This document shows positions 52,195 to 60,934 of a stretch of DNA of 64,000 nucleotides, piece by piece. Source of the DNA: Salinigranum marinum (GTDB taxonomy: Archaea > Halobacteriota > Halobacteria > Halobacteriales > Haloferacaceae); the NCBI RefSeq assembly GCF_024228675.1, contig NZ_CP100461.1:1860001-1924000 (forward strand), written 5' to 3'. Each line of letters begins with the position of its first letter. Position 1 is the first letter of the stretch. The notes below the pieces were generated by a model. The model searched no databases. It was not told the DNA's origin and saw nothing but the letters and a program-made list of their open reading frames with translations. A program made the translations under genes and the position numbers.

Positions 52195-52888
52195 ACCGAC
52201 CACGTTCGACCCCGCGCGCAATGAAAGAGTCGGAGCGCCGATGACGGTTCCGTGCCGCGAGTCGGCCCCACTCGCGGAGCCCCTCGGTGACCTGGTCGGC
52301 CGAAAAGCCCAGCGTCTCGCCGAGGGCGGCGAGTTCCCGCGGCGCTCGGAGCTGGAGGTGCGACCGCGGCGTCGCGCTGACGACGTACGGCGCGTCGTAC
52401 GCGAAGACGAGTTCGCGGAGTTTGCGGAGCTTTCGCAACGACTGGACCCGGCGGCCGCCGTCGAGACGGAGCACGGGCCCGAAGTCGAACGCCAGCCGGA
52501 CGCCGTTGTCGCGGGCGGCCTTCACGATGATGTGGTTCACGTCGCCACCATCGGAAAACGGCCGGGCGAGCACGTCGACGCGCTCCCGCTCGGCCGCGAA
52601 CCGGTTCATGCGATCCGTCCCGCCGCGGACGAGGACGAGCGTCGACGACGGGCGATGCGCGCCGATCGCGCCGACCGCCGACTCGGGGTCCTCGGCGACG
52701 ATCTCGACCGCGTCGACCACGTCGGTTCCGAAGCGCTCGCGGATCCGCTCGGAGTCGTCGGTTCCGAGCCCATCCTCCTCTCCCGTGGCTCGAACGACGA
52801 CGCCGTCGTAGCCGTAGCGGGCGGCGGCGTGCGCGAGGCGCGCGGGCGTCGACGCGCCGTCGGGCGTGGCGTAGACGGCTTCGTACAT
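52178..52888 (-). CDS. rnp3: RNase P protein component 3 (Rpp30-like)
   Basis: 236 residues. MYEAVYATPDGASTPARLAHAAARYGYDGVVVR and NHIIVKAARDNGVRLAFDFGPVL are the Rpp30 TIM-barrel signature. It is a protein subunit of RNase P. The 3' end (RRSDSFIARGVERGRYEEDD) overlaps the methyltransferase start by 17 bp, a strong sign of translational coupling. Confidence 0.92.
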   Translation of the reverse strand: MYEAVYATPDGASTPARLAHAAARYGYDGVVVRATGEEDGLGTDDSERIRERFGTDVVDAVEIVAEDPESAVGAIGAHRPSSTLVLVRGGTDRMNRFAAERERVDVLARPFSDGGDVNHIIVKAARDNGVRLAFDFGPVLRLDGGRRVQSLRKLRKLRELVFAYDAPYVVSATPRSHLQLRAPRELAALGETLGFSADQVTEGLREWGRLAARNRHRRSDSFIARGVERGRYEEDD

Positions 52889-52951
52889 GCGTCCGTCGAG
52901 ACGGGCCGTGGGTATCGAGTTTACGCTTCGGGCGGCGGAGAACGCGAGACG

Positions 52952-54064
52952 CTACGGAACGAGCGAGTCGAGCGCCGCCGTGAGCGCCTCGGCGGCCCGC
53001 CGGACCTCCGGGACGGAGACGTACTCCCGCTCGGCGTGTGCCACGGCCCCCGTGTCGTCCGCGAGGACGCCGGGACCGAACACCACGGTCGGGGCGGGCG
53101 CGAAGTACGACGCCTCTGTCGCGGCGGTGAAGGGCCGGACCGCCCCCGAGCCACCCGCCTCGCGCGACGCGGCCGAGAGCGTCTCCACCAGTTCGTGCTC
53201 GGGGGCGGTCGCGAACGCCTCCAGGAACGGCGTCGGGCGCTCGGTCAGCGCGAACGAGACGCCGACCTCGTCGGCGACGGCGTCGCGGACGGCCGCCTCG
53301 AACGCCGAGCGGAACCCCTCGGCGGTCTCGGGCGGCACGCTCCGCCGGTCGACGACGAGCGAACAGTCGGCCGGAACCTGGTTCGTGGCCGCGCCGCCGT
53401 CGACGACCGTGGGCGTGAGCGTCGCCGGGCCGAGGTCGGGGTGGGGGTCGCGGTCGGCGTCGAACGCGCGGATCGCTCCCAACGCCGGTTCGAGGGCGGC
53501 GACGGCGTTCGTCCCGGAGTCGGGTTCGGCCGCGTGTGCCGCCACGCCGGTGAGCGAGAGCGTCCCCTGGAACCGGCCCTTGGCGGCGGTGCAGACGTCC
53601 AGCCCCGTGGGCTCGCCGACGACGTACAGATCGCCGTCGAGGGCGAGCGCGGCCGCGCCGGTCGACAGCGCCTCCTCGTCGGGCGTGACCGCGAGCGTCA
53701 CGCGGGCGTCGCCGGGGTCGACGGCGAGAAACGCCGCGAGGAGCGCCGCGAGTGGGCCCTTCGCGTCGCACGACCCGCGCCCGCGGATCACGTCGCCGTC
53801 GCGCTCGAACCGGACGTGCGGCGGGACGGTGTCGATGTGGGTGTTGAGAACGACGTGCCGCGAGCAGTCCGCGGCGGCGGCCCCGCGCGAGGCGAGGGTG
53901 TTGCCGGCGTCGTCGACGGTCTCGGCGACACCGTGTGAGCCGAGCGTCTCCCTCAGGAAGGTGCGCATCGCCGTGACGTCCTCGTCGGTCGAGTCGATCG
54001 CGACGGCGCGTTCGAGGAACGCGATGGGGTCGAACGCGTCACTGGAAGCGGCCGAGCGCGTCAC
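52952..54064 (-). CDS. dapE: M20-family peptidase, probable succinyl-diaminopimelate desuccinylase
   Basis: 370 residues from GTG 54064, which overlaps the dapF stop (GTGA). Metal-ligand motifs VVLNTHIDTVPPH and GRGSCDAKGPLAALL, then TPDEEALSTGAAAL, are typical of the ArgE/DapE/ACY1 family, with the dimerisation domain inserted from about 175. Its place as last gene of the lysine operon identifies the substrate as N-succinyl-LL-diaminopimelate by inference. Related M20 enzymes such as acetylornithine deacetylase cannot be excluded by motif alone. Confidence 0.88.
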   Translation of the reverse strand: MTRSAASSDAFDPIAFLERAVAIDSTDEDVTAMRTFLRETLGSHGVAETVDDAGNTLASRGAAAADCSRHVVLNTHIDTVPPHVRFERDGDVIRGRGSCDAKGPLAALLAAFLAVDPGDARVTLAVTPDEEALSTGAAALALDGDLYVVGEPTGLDVCTAAKGRFQGTLSLTGVAAHAAEPDSGTNAVAALEPALGAIRAFDADRDPHPDLGPATLTPTVVDGGAATNQVPADCSLVVDRRSVPPETAEGFRSAFEAAVRDAVADEVGVSFALTERPTPFLEAFATAPEHELVETLSAASREAGGSGAVRPFTAATEASYFAPAPTVVFGPGVLADDTGAVAHAEREYVSVPEVRRAAEALTAALDSLVP

Positions 54065-54924
54065 GGTTCGGGCGTCGAGACGACCTCGAGTTCGCCCGCG
54101 AACTCCCGGACGACGGGACCCCGGAGCGTCGCCTCCGCCCCGTCGGGAACCCGGATGTGGAGACTCCCACCGGGCGGCGACACGCGCACCTCCTCGTCGC
54201 CGACGAGGCCGAGTCGCTTGGCGGCGGCGACGACGGCGACCGCGCCGGTGCCGCACGAGCGGGTCTCGCCCTCGACACCTCGTTCGAAGGTCCGCTGGCG
54301 GAAACCGTCGTCCGCGCGCGAGGCGACGGTGACGTTCGCGCCGCGCGGGAAGACGTCGGCGTGTCTGATCGGCGGGGCGACGGCGTCGAGGTCGACTCCC
54401 TCGACCGAATCGACGAACGCGACGGCGTGGGGGACGCCCGTGTTCACCGCGGTGACGGTGAGTCCCTCGACCCGCTCTTCGACGAGCGGCTCCTCGCGGG
54501 AGAGCGGGACGTCCCGCGGGGCGAACGAGGGGATGCCCATCTCGACCATGACCTCGTCGCCGTCGAGGGTGGCCCGTCGCGTTCCCGCGGGGGTGTCGAT
54601 CATGATCTCCTCCGCGCCGGTCCGCTCGCGGGCCCACGCCGCCGCGCAGCGCGCGCCGTTGCCGCACATCGCGGCGACGGAGCCGTCGGGCTGGACGAGC
54701 GTCATGACGACGCGGGGCGGATCGTAGCTCGACTCCAGCGCGAGAAAGAGGACGCCGTCGGCCCCGACGGTCTCGGAGTCGGCATCGGTTACGCCGCCGT
54801 CGCGGTCGCAGTAGGTCGTCGCGAACGCGGGTCGGTTCGGAACCGGATGGTCGGCGTCGACGACGATGAAATCGTTGCCGGTTCCGTGGTACTTCTCGAA
54901 CGGAATGGTGCGTGTGAGGCTCAT
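54061..54924 (-). CDS. dapF: Diaminopimelate epimerase
   Basis: 287 residues. Catalytic cysteines lie in MCGNGARC (Cys87) and RSCGTGA. KYHGTGNDFIVVD starts the protein as in all DapF. It converts LL- to meso-diaminopimelate. It overlaps lysA by 4 bases and dapE by 4 bases. Confidence 0.95.
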   Translation of the reverse strand: MSLTRTIPFEKYHGTGNDFIVVDADHPVPNRPAFATTYCDRDGGVTDADSETVGADGVLFLALESSYDPPRVVMTLVQPDGSVAAMCGNGARCAAAWARERTGAEEIMIDTPAGTRRATLDGDEVMVEMGIPSFAPRDVPLSREEPLVEERVEGLTVTAVNTGVPHAVAFVDSVEGVDLDAVAPPIRHADVFPRGANVTVASRADDGFRQRTFERGVEGETRSCGTGAVAVVAAAKRLGLVGDEEVRVSPPGGSLHIRVPDGAEATLRGPVVREFAGELEVVSTPEP

Positions 54925-56207
54925 ACGTCTAGCTCGGTCAGATCAGCAATCGTTTCGCGCCGGCGGGCGAGGCGTGGCTCCGGCTCGAGGACGACTTCCG
55001 CCGGTCGCGGCCGGGAGTTGTAGGTCGACGCCATTTCGTAGCCGTACGCGCCCGCGTTGCCCACCGCGAGGCGATCGCCCCGCGACGGGCGCGCGAGGGG
55101 TCGGTGCTCACACAGCACGTCGCTGGTCTCGCATATAGGCCCAGCGACGGTGACAGGGATTGCGCTCTCGTCCTCGTCCTCGGTCGAGAGGTTCCGGATC
55201 GCGTGGTACGCGTCGTACATCGCCGGTCGCAACAGCGTCGTCATGCCCGCGTCGATGCCGACGACCGTCTCGTACTCCTCGGCGTGTTTCACCGTGTTCA
55301 CCGTCGCGAGGAGGACGCCCGCGTCCGCGACGACGTAGCGCCCGGGTTCGATCGCCAACTGGGCGTCGACGTCTCCCAGGGCCTCGCGGGTCGCCTCGGC
55401 GACCGCCGCCAGGTCGAGCGGGGGTTCGTCCTCGCGGTAGGGGACGCCGAAGCCGCCGCCGACGTCGACGAACTCAAGGTCGACGAACTCGCCGACCGCA
55501 CGTGCGAGGTCGCCCATCCGCCGGACGACCTCCCGGTGTGCGGAGAGGTCATCGCCCGAGATGCCCGACCCGGCGTGGGCGTGGATCCCGACGACGTCGA
55601 AGTCGTCGCGGGCGTCGGCGACGACCGACTCGGCCTCGGAGTAGGGAACGCCGAACTTGGCGTGGCCCCCGGTGGTCACCTTCTCGTGGTGGCCCGCGCC
55701 GACGCCGGGGTTGACACGCACACACAGCCGACCGTCGAAGCCGCGGTCGCGGAGGCGGTCGACGGTGTCGCGCGCCCCGACGGTCACGGTGAGGTCGGGG
55801 GCGTCGCGCCACCGGTCGACGACGTGGTCGAGGTCCCCTCCGGGGGGGTTGACCGCGGTGTACTGCACCGCCGACCCGTGGGCACCGGCGGCGAAGGCGC
55901 GTTCGACCTCGCCGGCGGAGGCGCACTCGATGCCGAGCCCCGCCTCGCGGACCGTCTCCAGGACCGCCCGTCCGGCGTGGGCCTTCGCGGCGTACCGGAC
56001 ATCCGCGGCCGGAAACGCCTCGCGCAGGCGCTGGCAGTTCTCGCGAACCCGGCCGAGATCCATCACGTACAGCGGCGTGTCGTACTCGTCGGCGAGCCCT
56101 TCGAGTTCCGCCGCGTCCCACGCCGCCAGCCGGCGCACGGGCGGGTTCTCGGGGGCGACAGCCTCGTCGAAATCCGAACCTGCACCCGCACCCGCACCCT
56201 CGCTCAT
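54921..56207 (-). CDS. lysA: Diaminopimelate decarboxylase
   Basis: 428 residues. The PLP lysine lies in YAAKAHAGRAVL, and GSGISGDDLS, GVPYREDE and CETSDVLCEHR match LysA. It decarboxylates meso-diaminopimelate to lysine, the last step. It begins SEGAGAGAGSDF, a short repeat-rich head encoded by GCACCC repeats. Overlaps dapD and dapF by 4 bases each. Confidence 0.95.
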   Translation of the reverse strand: MSEGAGAGAGSDFDEAVAPENPPVRRLAAWDAAELEGLADEYDTPLYVMDLGRVRENCQRLREAFPAADVRYAAKAHAGRAVLETVREAGLGIECASAGEVERAFAAGAHGSAVQYTAVNPPGGDLDHVVDRWRDAPDLTVTVGARDTVDRLRDRGFDGRLCVRVNPGVGAGHHEKVTTGGHAKFGVPYSEAESVVADARDDFDVVGIHAHAGSGISGDDLSAHREVVRRMGDLARAVGEFVDLEFVDVGGGFGVPYREDEPPLDLAAVAEATREALGDVDAQLAIEPGRYVVADAGVLLATVNTVKHAEEYETVVGIDAGMTTLLRPAMYDAYHAIRNLSTEDEDESAIPVTVAGPICETSDVLCEHRPLARPSRGDRLAVGNAGAYGYEMASTYNSRPRPAEVVLEPEPRLARRRETIADLTELDV

Positions 56208-57046
56208 TCCCGCAGCGCCTCCTCCCGCCGCGTGGCGTCGCGGGTGTCGTCCTCGATGTCGAGGGCGACGACCGCCGGCTTGTACGCCCCGCCCGCGAAG
56301 AGGTCGTGGTCGCCGATCGACGACTCGACCATCCGGGTGAAGGCCCGACGCTCCGAGGGGAGGTGGCCGTAGATCACCTCCTCCTCGACGAGGTCGTACA
56401 CGGGGATCCGGGGTGTGAGGAGCGTGTTCTCGCCGACGATGGTGTTCTCGCCGACTCTAAACCCGCTCGTGACGCGACAGCCCGCCCCGAGCGAGACGCC
56501 GTCTTCGAGCACGACGGGCGCGTCCTCGACGGGTTCGAGCACGCCGCCGATGAGCGTGTTCGCGCCGAGTTTGACGCCCTCGCCGATCTGTGCGCAGGAG
56601 CCGACGGTGTCACAGGAGTCGACGAGCGTGCCGTCGCCCACGTACGCGCCGACGTTGACGAACGACGGCGACATCATGATGCAGTCACTCCCCAAGAAGG
56701 CGCCGCGACGGATCGCCGTCCCGTCGGGGGTGTTCCGCGTCCCCTTCGCGGCGAGGTCGTCCGTCTCTCTCAGGGGTAAGACGTCGTGGTAGGTGACGTC
56801 GCCGTACTCGCGGGGGTGGGTCTCTCGGAGGCCGAAGTTCAGCAGGATGCCCCGCTTGACCCACGCGTTCGCCTCCCAGCTCTCGACCCCCGAGCCGGTC
56901 TTCTCGGCGGCGCGGACCTCGCCGGCTTCGAGCGCGTCGAGGAACGCGTCGAGCGTCTCGGCCTCGGCCGCAGTGGTCGACGCCGCGTCGACCTCGCCCG
57001 CGTCGTACCGCTCCCACAGCGTCTCGATCTCGGTCTGCAGTGTCAT
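56204..57046 (-). CDS. dapD: 2,3,4,5-tetrahydropyridine-2,6-dicarboxylate N-succinyltransferase
   Basis: 280 residues. Left-handed beta-helix repeats are visible (SCAQIGEGVKLGANTLIGGVL, SLGAGCRVTSGFRVGENTIVGENTLL) with the PDGTAIRRGAFLGSDCIMMSPSFVNVGAYVGDGT active-site part. It succinylates tetrahydrodipicolinate with succinyl-CoA. The pathway here is therefore the succinylase branch. Confidence 0.93.
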   Translation of the reverse strand: MTLQTEIETLWERYDAGEVDAASTTAAEAETLDAFLDALEAGEVRAAEKTGSGVESWEANAWVKRGILLNFGLRETHPREYGDVTYHDVLPLRETDDLAAKGTRNTPDGTAIRRGAFLGSDCIMMSPSFVNVGAYVGDGTLVDSCDTVGSCAQIGEGVKLGANTLIGGVLEPVEDAPVVLEDGVSLGAGCRVTSGFRVGENTIVGENTLLTPRIPVYDLVEEEVIYGHLPSERRAFTRMVESSIGDHDLFAGGAYKPAVVALDIEDDTRDATRREEALRE

Positions 57047-57055
57047 GTCTCCCAG

Positions 57056-57832
57056 TCACTCCTCATCGTTGATTACGGCTCCGAAGTCGTACCGGCCGGC
57101 GTCCCGCCCGGCGAGCCACGCGGCCGCGTCAAGCGCGCCGTCGGCGAAGACGCCGCGGTCGAGCGCCGTGTGCGACAGCGAGAGGTACTCGTGGTCGCCC
57201 CCGAGGAGCACCTCGTGCTCGCCGGGGATGCCGCCGGCGCGGCGGGCGTGGACGCCGATCTCCCCGTCCTCGCGCGGCTGGTGGCCCTCGCGGCCGTGGA
57301 CGCGGGGGTGGTCGCCCCGTTCGGCGTCCAGATCGTCGAGGAGCGCGTTCGCCGTCCCCGAGGGGGCGTCGCGCTTGCCGTTGTGGTGTGTCTCGGTCAG
57401 TTCGACGTCGAAGTCGGGCAGCGCTCCGACCGCCTCGCGGACCGCCCGGCGGAGCGCGGCGATCCCCCGGGAGAAGTTCGACGCCTTCAGCACCGGGACG
57501 GTCTCGCTGGCCCGGTCGAGCGTCGCCTCCTGTTCGGCGTCGAAGCCCGTCGTCCCGACGACGGCGGCGACGCCGGCGTCCGCGCAGGCGGCGACGTACT
57601 CGGCGCTGGCGGCGGGGGCGGTGAAGTCGACGAGCACGTCGACCTCGCGCTCGACGAGCAGCCGAGGGAGGGTGTCGGCGTCGGCGACGGGAACCCCCTC
57701 GACCGCGTCTTCGGCGGAGCCGCTCACCGCGAGCGCGAGGTCGAGGTCGTCCCGCTCGCGCGCGAGCGCGATCAGTTCGCGACCCATCCGCCCGGTCGCT
57801 CCCGTCACCGCGACCTGTGGAGCCTCGCTCAC
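57056..57832 (-). CDS. dapB: 4-hydroxy-tetrahydrodipicolinate reductase
   Basis: 258 residues. The dinucleotide motif VTGATGRMGRELI opens the protein, and LTETHHNGKRDAPSGTA is the DapB signature (catalytic His, Lys). It uses NAD(P)H to make tetrahydrodipicolinate. It overlaps dapA by 4 bases; 9 bp separate it from dapD. Confidence 0.95.
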   Translation of the reverse strand: MSEAPQVAVTGATGRMGRELIALARERDDLDLALAVSGSAEDAVEGVPVADADTLPRLLVEREVDVLVDFTAPAASAEYVAACADAGVAAVVGTTGFDAEQEATLDRASETVPVLKASNFSRGIAALRRAVREAVGALPDFDVELTETHHNGKRDAPSGTANALLDDLDAERGDHPRVHGREGHQPREDGEIGVHARRAGGIPGEHEVLLGGDHEYLSLSHTALDRGVFADGALDAAAWLAGRDAGRYDFGAVINDEE

Positions 57833-58743
57833 TGGTCGGCCTCCGCGGCGACCCGTTCCTGTGCCAGCCCGTCGAGGATGCGCTCCAGTTCCGCGGCGTT
57901 CTCCTCGGACATCCGCGTCAGCGGCAGGCGGAGGTGCGCGGGGCTGTAGTCGCGGATCCCCATCGCCTCCTTCACCGGGATGGGGTTCGTCTCGACGAAC
58001 AGCTGGCGGACGAGCGGGGCGAGGCGGTGGTGGATCTCGCGGGCCTGTCCGTAGTCGCCGTCGAGCGCGGCGTGGACCAGCTCGACCGTGCGCTCGGGTT
58101 CGACGTTCGCGACGACGCTGATCGTCCCGGCCCCGCCGACCGAGAGCACGGGGAGAGTGAGGCCGTCGTCACCCGACAGCACCTGGAACGACTCGTCGCG
58201 GGTCCGCTCGATCACCTCGGAGATCTGGTTCAGGTCGCCGCTGGCCGCCTTGTACCCCTGGATGTTGGGGTGTGAAGCGAGTTCGACGGCGGTGTCGGGG
58301 AGGATGTTACGCCCCGTCCGCGAGGGGACGTTGTAGACGATCTGCGGGAGGTCGACTGCGTCCGCGATCGTCCGGTAGTGTTCGACGAAGCCTGCGGGTT
58401 CGGGCTTGTTGTAGTACGGCGAGATCAAGAGGAGGGCGTCCGCGCCCGCGTCGGCCGAGCGCCGCGAGAGTTCGAGCGCCTCGCGGGTGTTGTTCGAGCC
58501 GGAGCCGGCGATGACCGGCACCTCGTCGCCAACCTCGCTCACGACGCACTCGACCACCTCGATGTGTTCGTCGTGTGTGAGCGTCGCGGACTCGCCGGTC
58601 GAGCCGACGGGGACGAGCCCGTCGACGCCGGCGTCGACGAGTCGTCGAGCGTCCGCGCGGAGGGTTTCGAAGTCGATGCTGTCGTCGTCGTGGAAGGGCG
58701 TGCACATCGCCGGGTACACGCCGCGGAATTCGTCGAGTGTCAT
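57829..58743 (-). CDS. dapA: 4-hydroxy-tetrahydrodipicolinate synthase
   Basis: 304 residues. The Schiff-base lysine is in IQGYKAASGDLNQI, with GSTGESATLTHDEH for substrate binding and YYNKPEPAGFVEHY. It condenses aspartate semialdehyde and pyruvate at the start of lysine synthesis. It is the first gene of the dap operon; a dyad-flanked TATA-like element lies about 205-235 bp upstream. Related aldolases (such as KDG aldolase) have the same fold, but the operon settles the call. Confidence 0.93.
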   Translation of the reverse strand: MTLDEFRGVYPAMCTPFHDDDSIDFETLRADARRLVDAGVDGLVPVGSTGESATLTHDEHIEVVECVVSEVGDEVPVIAGSGSNNTREALELSRRSADAGADALLLISPYYNKPEPAGFVEHYRTIADAVDLPQIVYNVPSRTGRNILPDTAVELASHPNIQGYKAASGDLNQISEVIERTRDESFQVLSGDDGLTLPVLSVGGAGTISVVANVEPERTVELVHAALDGDYGQAREIHHRLAPLVRQLFVETNPIPVKEAMGIRDYSPAHLRLPLTRMSEENAAELERILDGLAQERVAAEADQ

Positions 58744-59414
58744 CGGATGTGAGTGTAGTGTGTGGTGTCTCGTCTGTGGTCGAACGTGTCGCTCTCCGAC
58801 TGTCGGAAACCGCCCGAAACGGGGTCGCCACTCCCGCCACGAGCGTCAGAAGACGCGTTTTTTCGGAACCGTCGGCGTCGACCCACGCGGCGCTCTCGAC
58901 GGACGAGCACTGGTGGGCGCGGGTCGGGTCACACCTGAGTCCACGCACGGGTCCCCTGTTATAGCTTGCGGGACCCGTTCGGCGTTCGTATCGTTGCTCC
59001 GATACTTCGCCGGGAGCGTTCCGTCTCGTCGGAGCGCCGGGGCGAGGGAGAGCGAACTGACGACGACACCGGCGGAAGCACGGCCGCCAGGGCGATTTGA
59101 CCCCGTCCTCCCCAGTCGATTCGGTCGTTTCGCTCCCGCGCGCCGGTCGCGGCGGTGTGTCGTGCGTGGCTCGTGATCGTGCGCACGCACGAGCGAGTCT
59201 GCCGGAGAGGTGTGGTCTCACTGTCCGGACGGTCGTCTCCGCACCACGCCCCCCGTGCGCATCTCGTGGGGACGGGTAGAGCGCCACTGGTTGCCGATGC
59301 GCCTCGTCGTCACCTGGCTTCCCGTGTCGACGCGCCGGGACATCCTCGCTGCCGGCTCCGTCCCCCCTCGTTCGGACCGATAACCGTTAGTCGGTGGACC
59401 ATCGTCATCTGATA
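58744..59414. other. 671-bp gap upstream of dapA
   Basis: The largest gap in the window. It holds the candidate dap promoter (58947-58978). Both strands have only Arg/Ser-rich open frames without acidic bias. A run of six T (58858-58863 region, AAAAAA on the minus strand) occurs at about 58858. Nothing resembling tRNA or another known RNA gene was recognised. The part near 59100-59390 has only GC-rich, low-information sequence. Confidence 0.55.
58947..58978 (-). promoter_or_regulatory. Perfect 9-bp inverted repeat around a TATA-like core, upstream of the dap operon
   Basis: ACGGGTCCC (58947-58955) and GGGACCCGT (58970-58978) are exact inverted repeats; the 14-base centre contains GCTATAAC on the minus strand. 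It lies 204-235 bp above the dapA ATG. Read as a promoter it would give a leader of roughly 190 bases. A regulator covering the TATA box would repress. Confidence 0.5.
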
Positions 59415-59912
59415 ATGACCGAGATCCATCCGCACCAGCGGGTCGCCGTCCTCGTCGACGCCCAGAACCTCTATCACTCCGCTCATAGCCTCTACTCGCG
59501 GAACATCGACTACTCCGCCCTCCTGGAGAAAGGCGTCTCCGGTCGCGAACTGGTCCGCGCCATCGCCTACGTCATCCGCGCGGACTCGCCCGACGAGGAG
59601 CGCTTCTTCGAGGCGCTGGTCGACATCGGCTTCGAGACGAAGATCAAGGACATCAAGACGTTCGGCGACGGGTCGAAGAAGGCCGACTGGGACGTGGGGA
59701 TGAGCCTCGACGCCGTCACGCTCGCCTCGCACGTCGACACGGTGGTGCTCTGTACCGGCGACGGCGACTTCTCGCGGCTCTGCTCGCACCTCCGCCACGA
59801 GGGCGTCCGCGTCGAGGTGATGGCGTTCGGCGAGTCGACCGCCGACGAACTCGTCGACGCGACGGACGCCTTCCTCGACCTCTCCGAACGACAGGAGACG
59901 TTCCTCCTGTAG
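59415..59912 (+). CDS. NYN-domain protein (LabA/PIN-like nuclease fold)
   Basis: 165 residues from ATG 59415. The opening QRVAVLVDAQNLYHSAHSL and CTGDGDFSRLCSHLRHEG give the acidic residues of the NYN/LabA (DUF88) nuclease fold; EVMAFGESTADELVDATDAFLDL ends it. Such proteins are probable metal-dependent RNases. No operon partner or antitoxin is present. It follows the large gap upstream of dapA and is oriented away from it. Confidence 0.88.
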   Translation: MTEIHPHQRVAVLVDAQNLYHSAHSLYSRNIDYSALLEKGVSGRELVRAIAYVIRADSPDEERFFEALVDIGFETKIKDIKTFGDGSKKADWDVGMSLDAVTLASHVDTVVLCTGDGDFSRLCSHLRHEGVRVEVMAFGESTADELVDATDAFLDLSERQETFLL

Positions 59913-59979
59913 CTCCCGAACGCGTCGGGTTGCACCGTCGGCCCTGCGGCAAAACAGTCGAAAGCGGGTCACGGCACCG

Positions 59980-60022
59980 TGCGCCTGAACGGTCTTGAGC
60001 GGCCCTACCTGCGCCTGAACGG
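59980..60022 (+). repeat. 13-bp direct repeat pair
   Basis: TGCGCCTGAACGG occurs at 59980-59992 and 60010-60022, 30 bp apart, in the gap after the NYN gene. Small and of unknown meaning. Confidence 0.5.
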
Positions 60023-60068
60023 CCGCCGAATGGTCGGTCCCCGTCAGTCCGCTGGCCCGTCTGCCCGT

Positions 60069-60236
60069 CTACGCGGCACCGCGCCCGATACTCGAGCGGG
60101 CGAGCGCGGCGGCGGCACCCACGACGGCGGCGACCGCGAGGACGAGCGGGACGCCCTGGGGCGCGCTGCTGGCGGCGAACAGGCCGCTACTCGTCAGCAG
60201 GAAACAGACGCCGACGAGCGCGAGTCTGAGGTTCAT
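60069..60236 (-). CDS. 55-residue two-helix membrane protein
   Basis: From ATG 60236, MNLRLALVGVCFLLTSSGLFA and LVLAVAAVVGAAAALARSS make two hydrophobic segments. A TATA-like TATATTGG box (plus strand 60261-60268) is 27 bp above the ATG on the minus strand, supporting it. The longer frame to 60353 is not supported. No known function. Confidence 0.6.
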   Translation of the reverse strand: MNLRLALVGVCFLLTSSGLFAASSAPQGVPLVLAVAAVVGAAAALARSSIGRGAA

Positions 60237-60351
60237 GTTCGTCACACGGTAATTCACCGGTATATTGGTTTCTCTCTCGCCCGACCGTGTGAGCAGTGGG
60301 CATGGCGACGGGATGAAAGAGGTTTTGTCCGCACCGCGGCGAGGGGTGCAC

Positions 60352-60846
60352 ATGAGCGACGCGGACGAGCGCGACCTCCGCCAGCTGCGGACGGTCGCCG
60401 ACTACCAGTTCGGCGAGGGCGCGGGAGCCGCGCTGTTTCCCGCCGACGAGGACCTGCGGATCGAGCGCACGTCGAGCGGCCGGCCCAGCCAGGTCCACGC
60501 CGACGCCGGCCGCCTGGTCACGTACGCCGTCGACGGGCGGTGTACCCTCGGCCTCGAAGGGGGGCGCCGCCTGACGGCCGCCCTCGACGCGCCCGCGTAC
60601 CGCGTCGTCGTCGGCGACGAGTCCGAGCCGTTCGTCCGCGACGGCAAGAACGCGTTCGCGAAGTTCGTCCGCGAGGTCGACCCCGTCGTTCGCCCCGGCG
60701 ACGAGGTGGCCGTGGTCGACGAGGGAGGGGCACTGCTCGCGGTCGGTCGTGCGGAACTCTCCGCCGATGCGATGGGCGACTTCGGGACGGGAATGGCGGT
60801 GAAGGTTCGGGAGGGCAACCCCGTCGCCTCGTCCGACGCCGCGTAG
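60352..60846 (+). CDS. PUA-domain RNA-binding protein
   Basis: 164 residues from ATG 60352. The N-terminal part (RQLRTVADYQFGEGAGAALFPADEDLRIERTSSGRPSQVHADAGRLVTYAVDGRCTLGLEGG) is a pre-PUA-like domain. The C-terminal 80 residues (YRVVVGDESEPFVRDGKNAFAKFVREVDPVVRPGDEVAVVDEGG) are a PUA domain. Such proteins bind structured RNA and resemble those linked to archaeosine or pseudouridine modification, but have no catalytic part. Confidence 0.85.
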   Translation: MSDADERDLRQLRTVADYQFGEGAGAALFPADEDLRIERTSSGRPSQVHADAGRLVTYAVDGRCTLGLEGGRRLTAALDAPAYRVVVGDESEPFVRDGKNAFAKFVREVDPVVRPGDEVAVVDEGGALLAVGRAELSADAMGDFGTGMAVKVREGNPVASSDAA

Positions 60847-60860
60847 CGCGCCACGCGGCC

Positions 60861-60895
60861 GAACGGACAGGACTCGCGCTCGAACAGACAGGACC
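60861..60895 (+). repeat. Near-perfect 14-bp direct repeat upstream of the PAS gene
   Basis: GAACGGACAGGACT (60861-60874) and GAACAGACAGGACC (60882-60895), 21 bp apart, 12 of 14 bases equal. They lie between the PUA gene and the PAS gene and could be a binding site. Confidence 0.45.
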
Positions 60896-60934
60896 TGAAC
60901 GGGTATGTGTCCGCGGGCACCACGGGACGTACGG

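Noticed and set aside
58947-58978. Considered as a tRNA or small RNA stem
   Set aside because: No tRNA-like arms or TPsiC-like motif around it; a promoter dyad explains it better.
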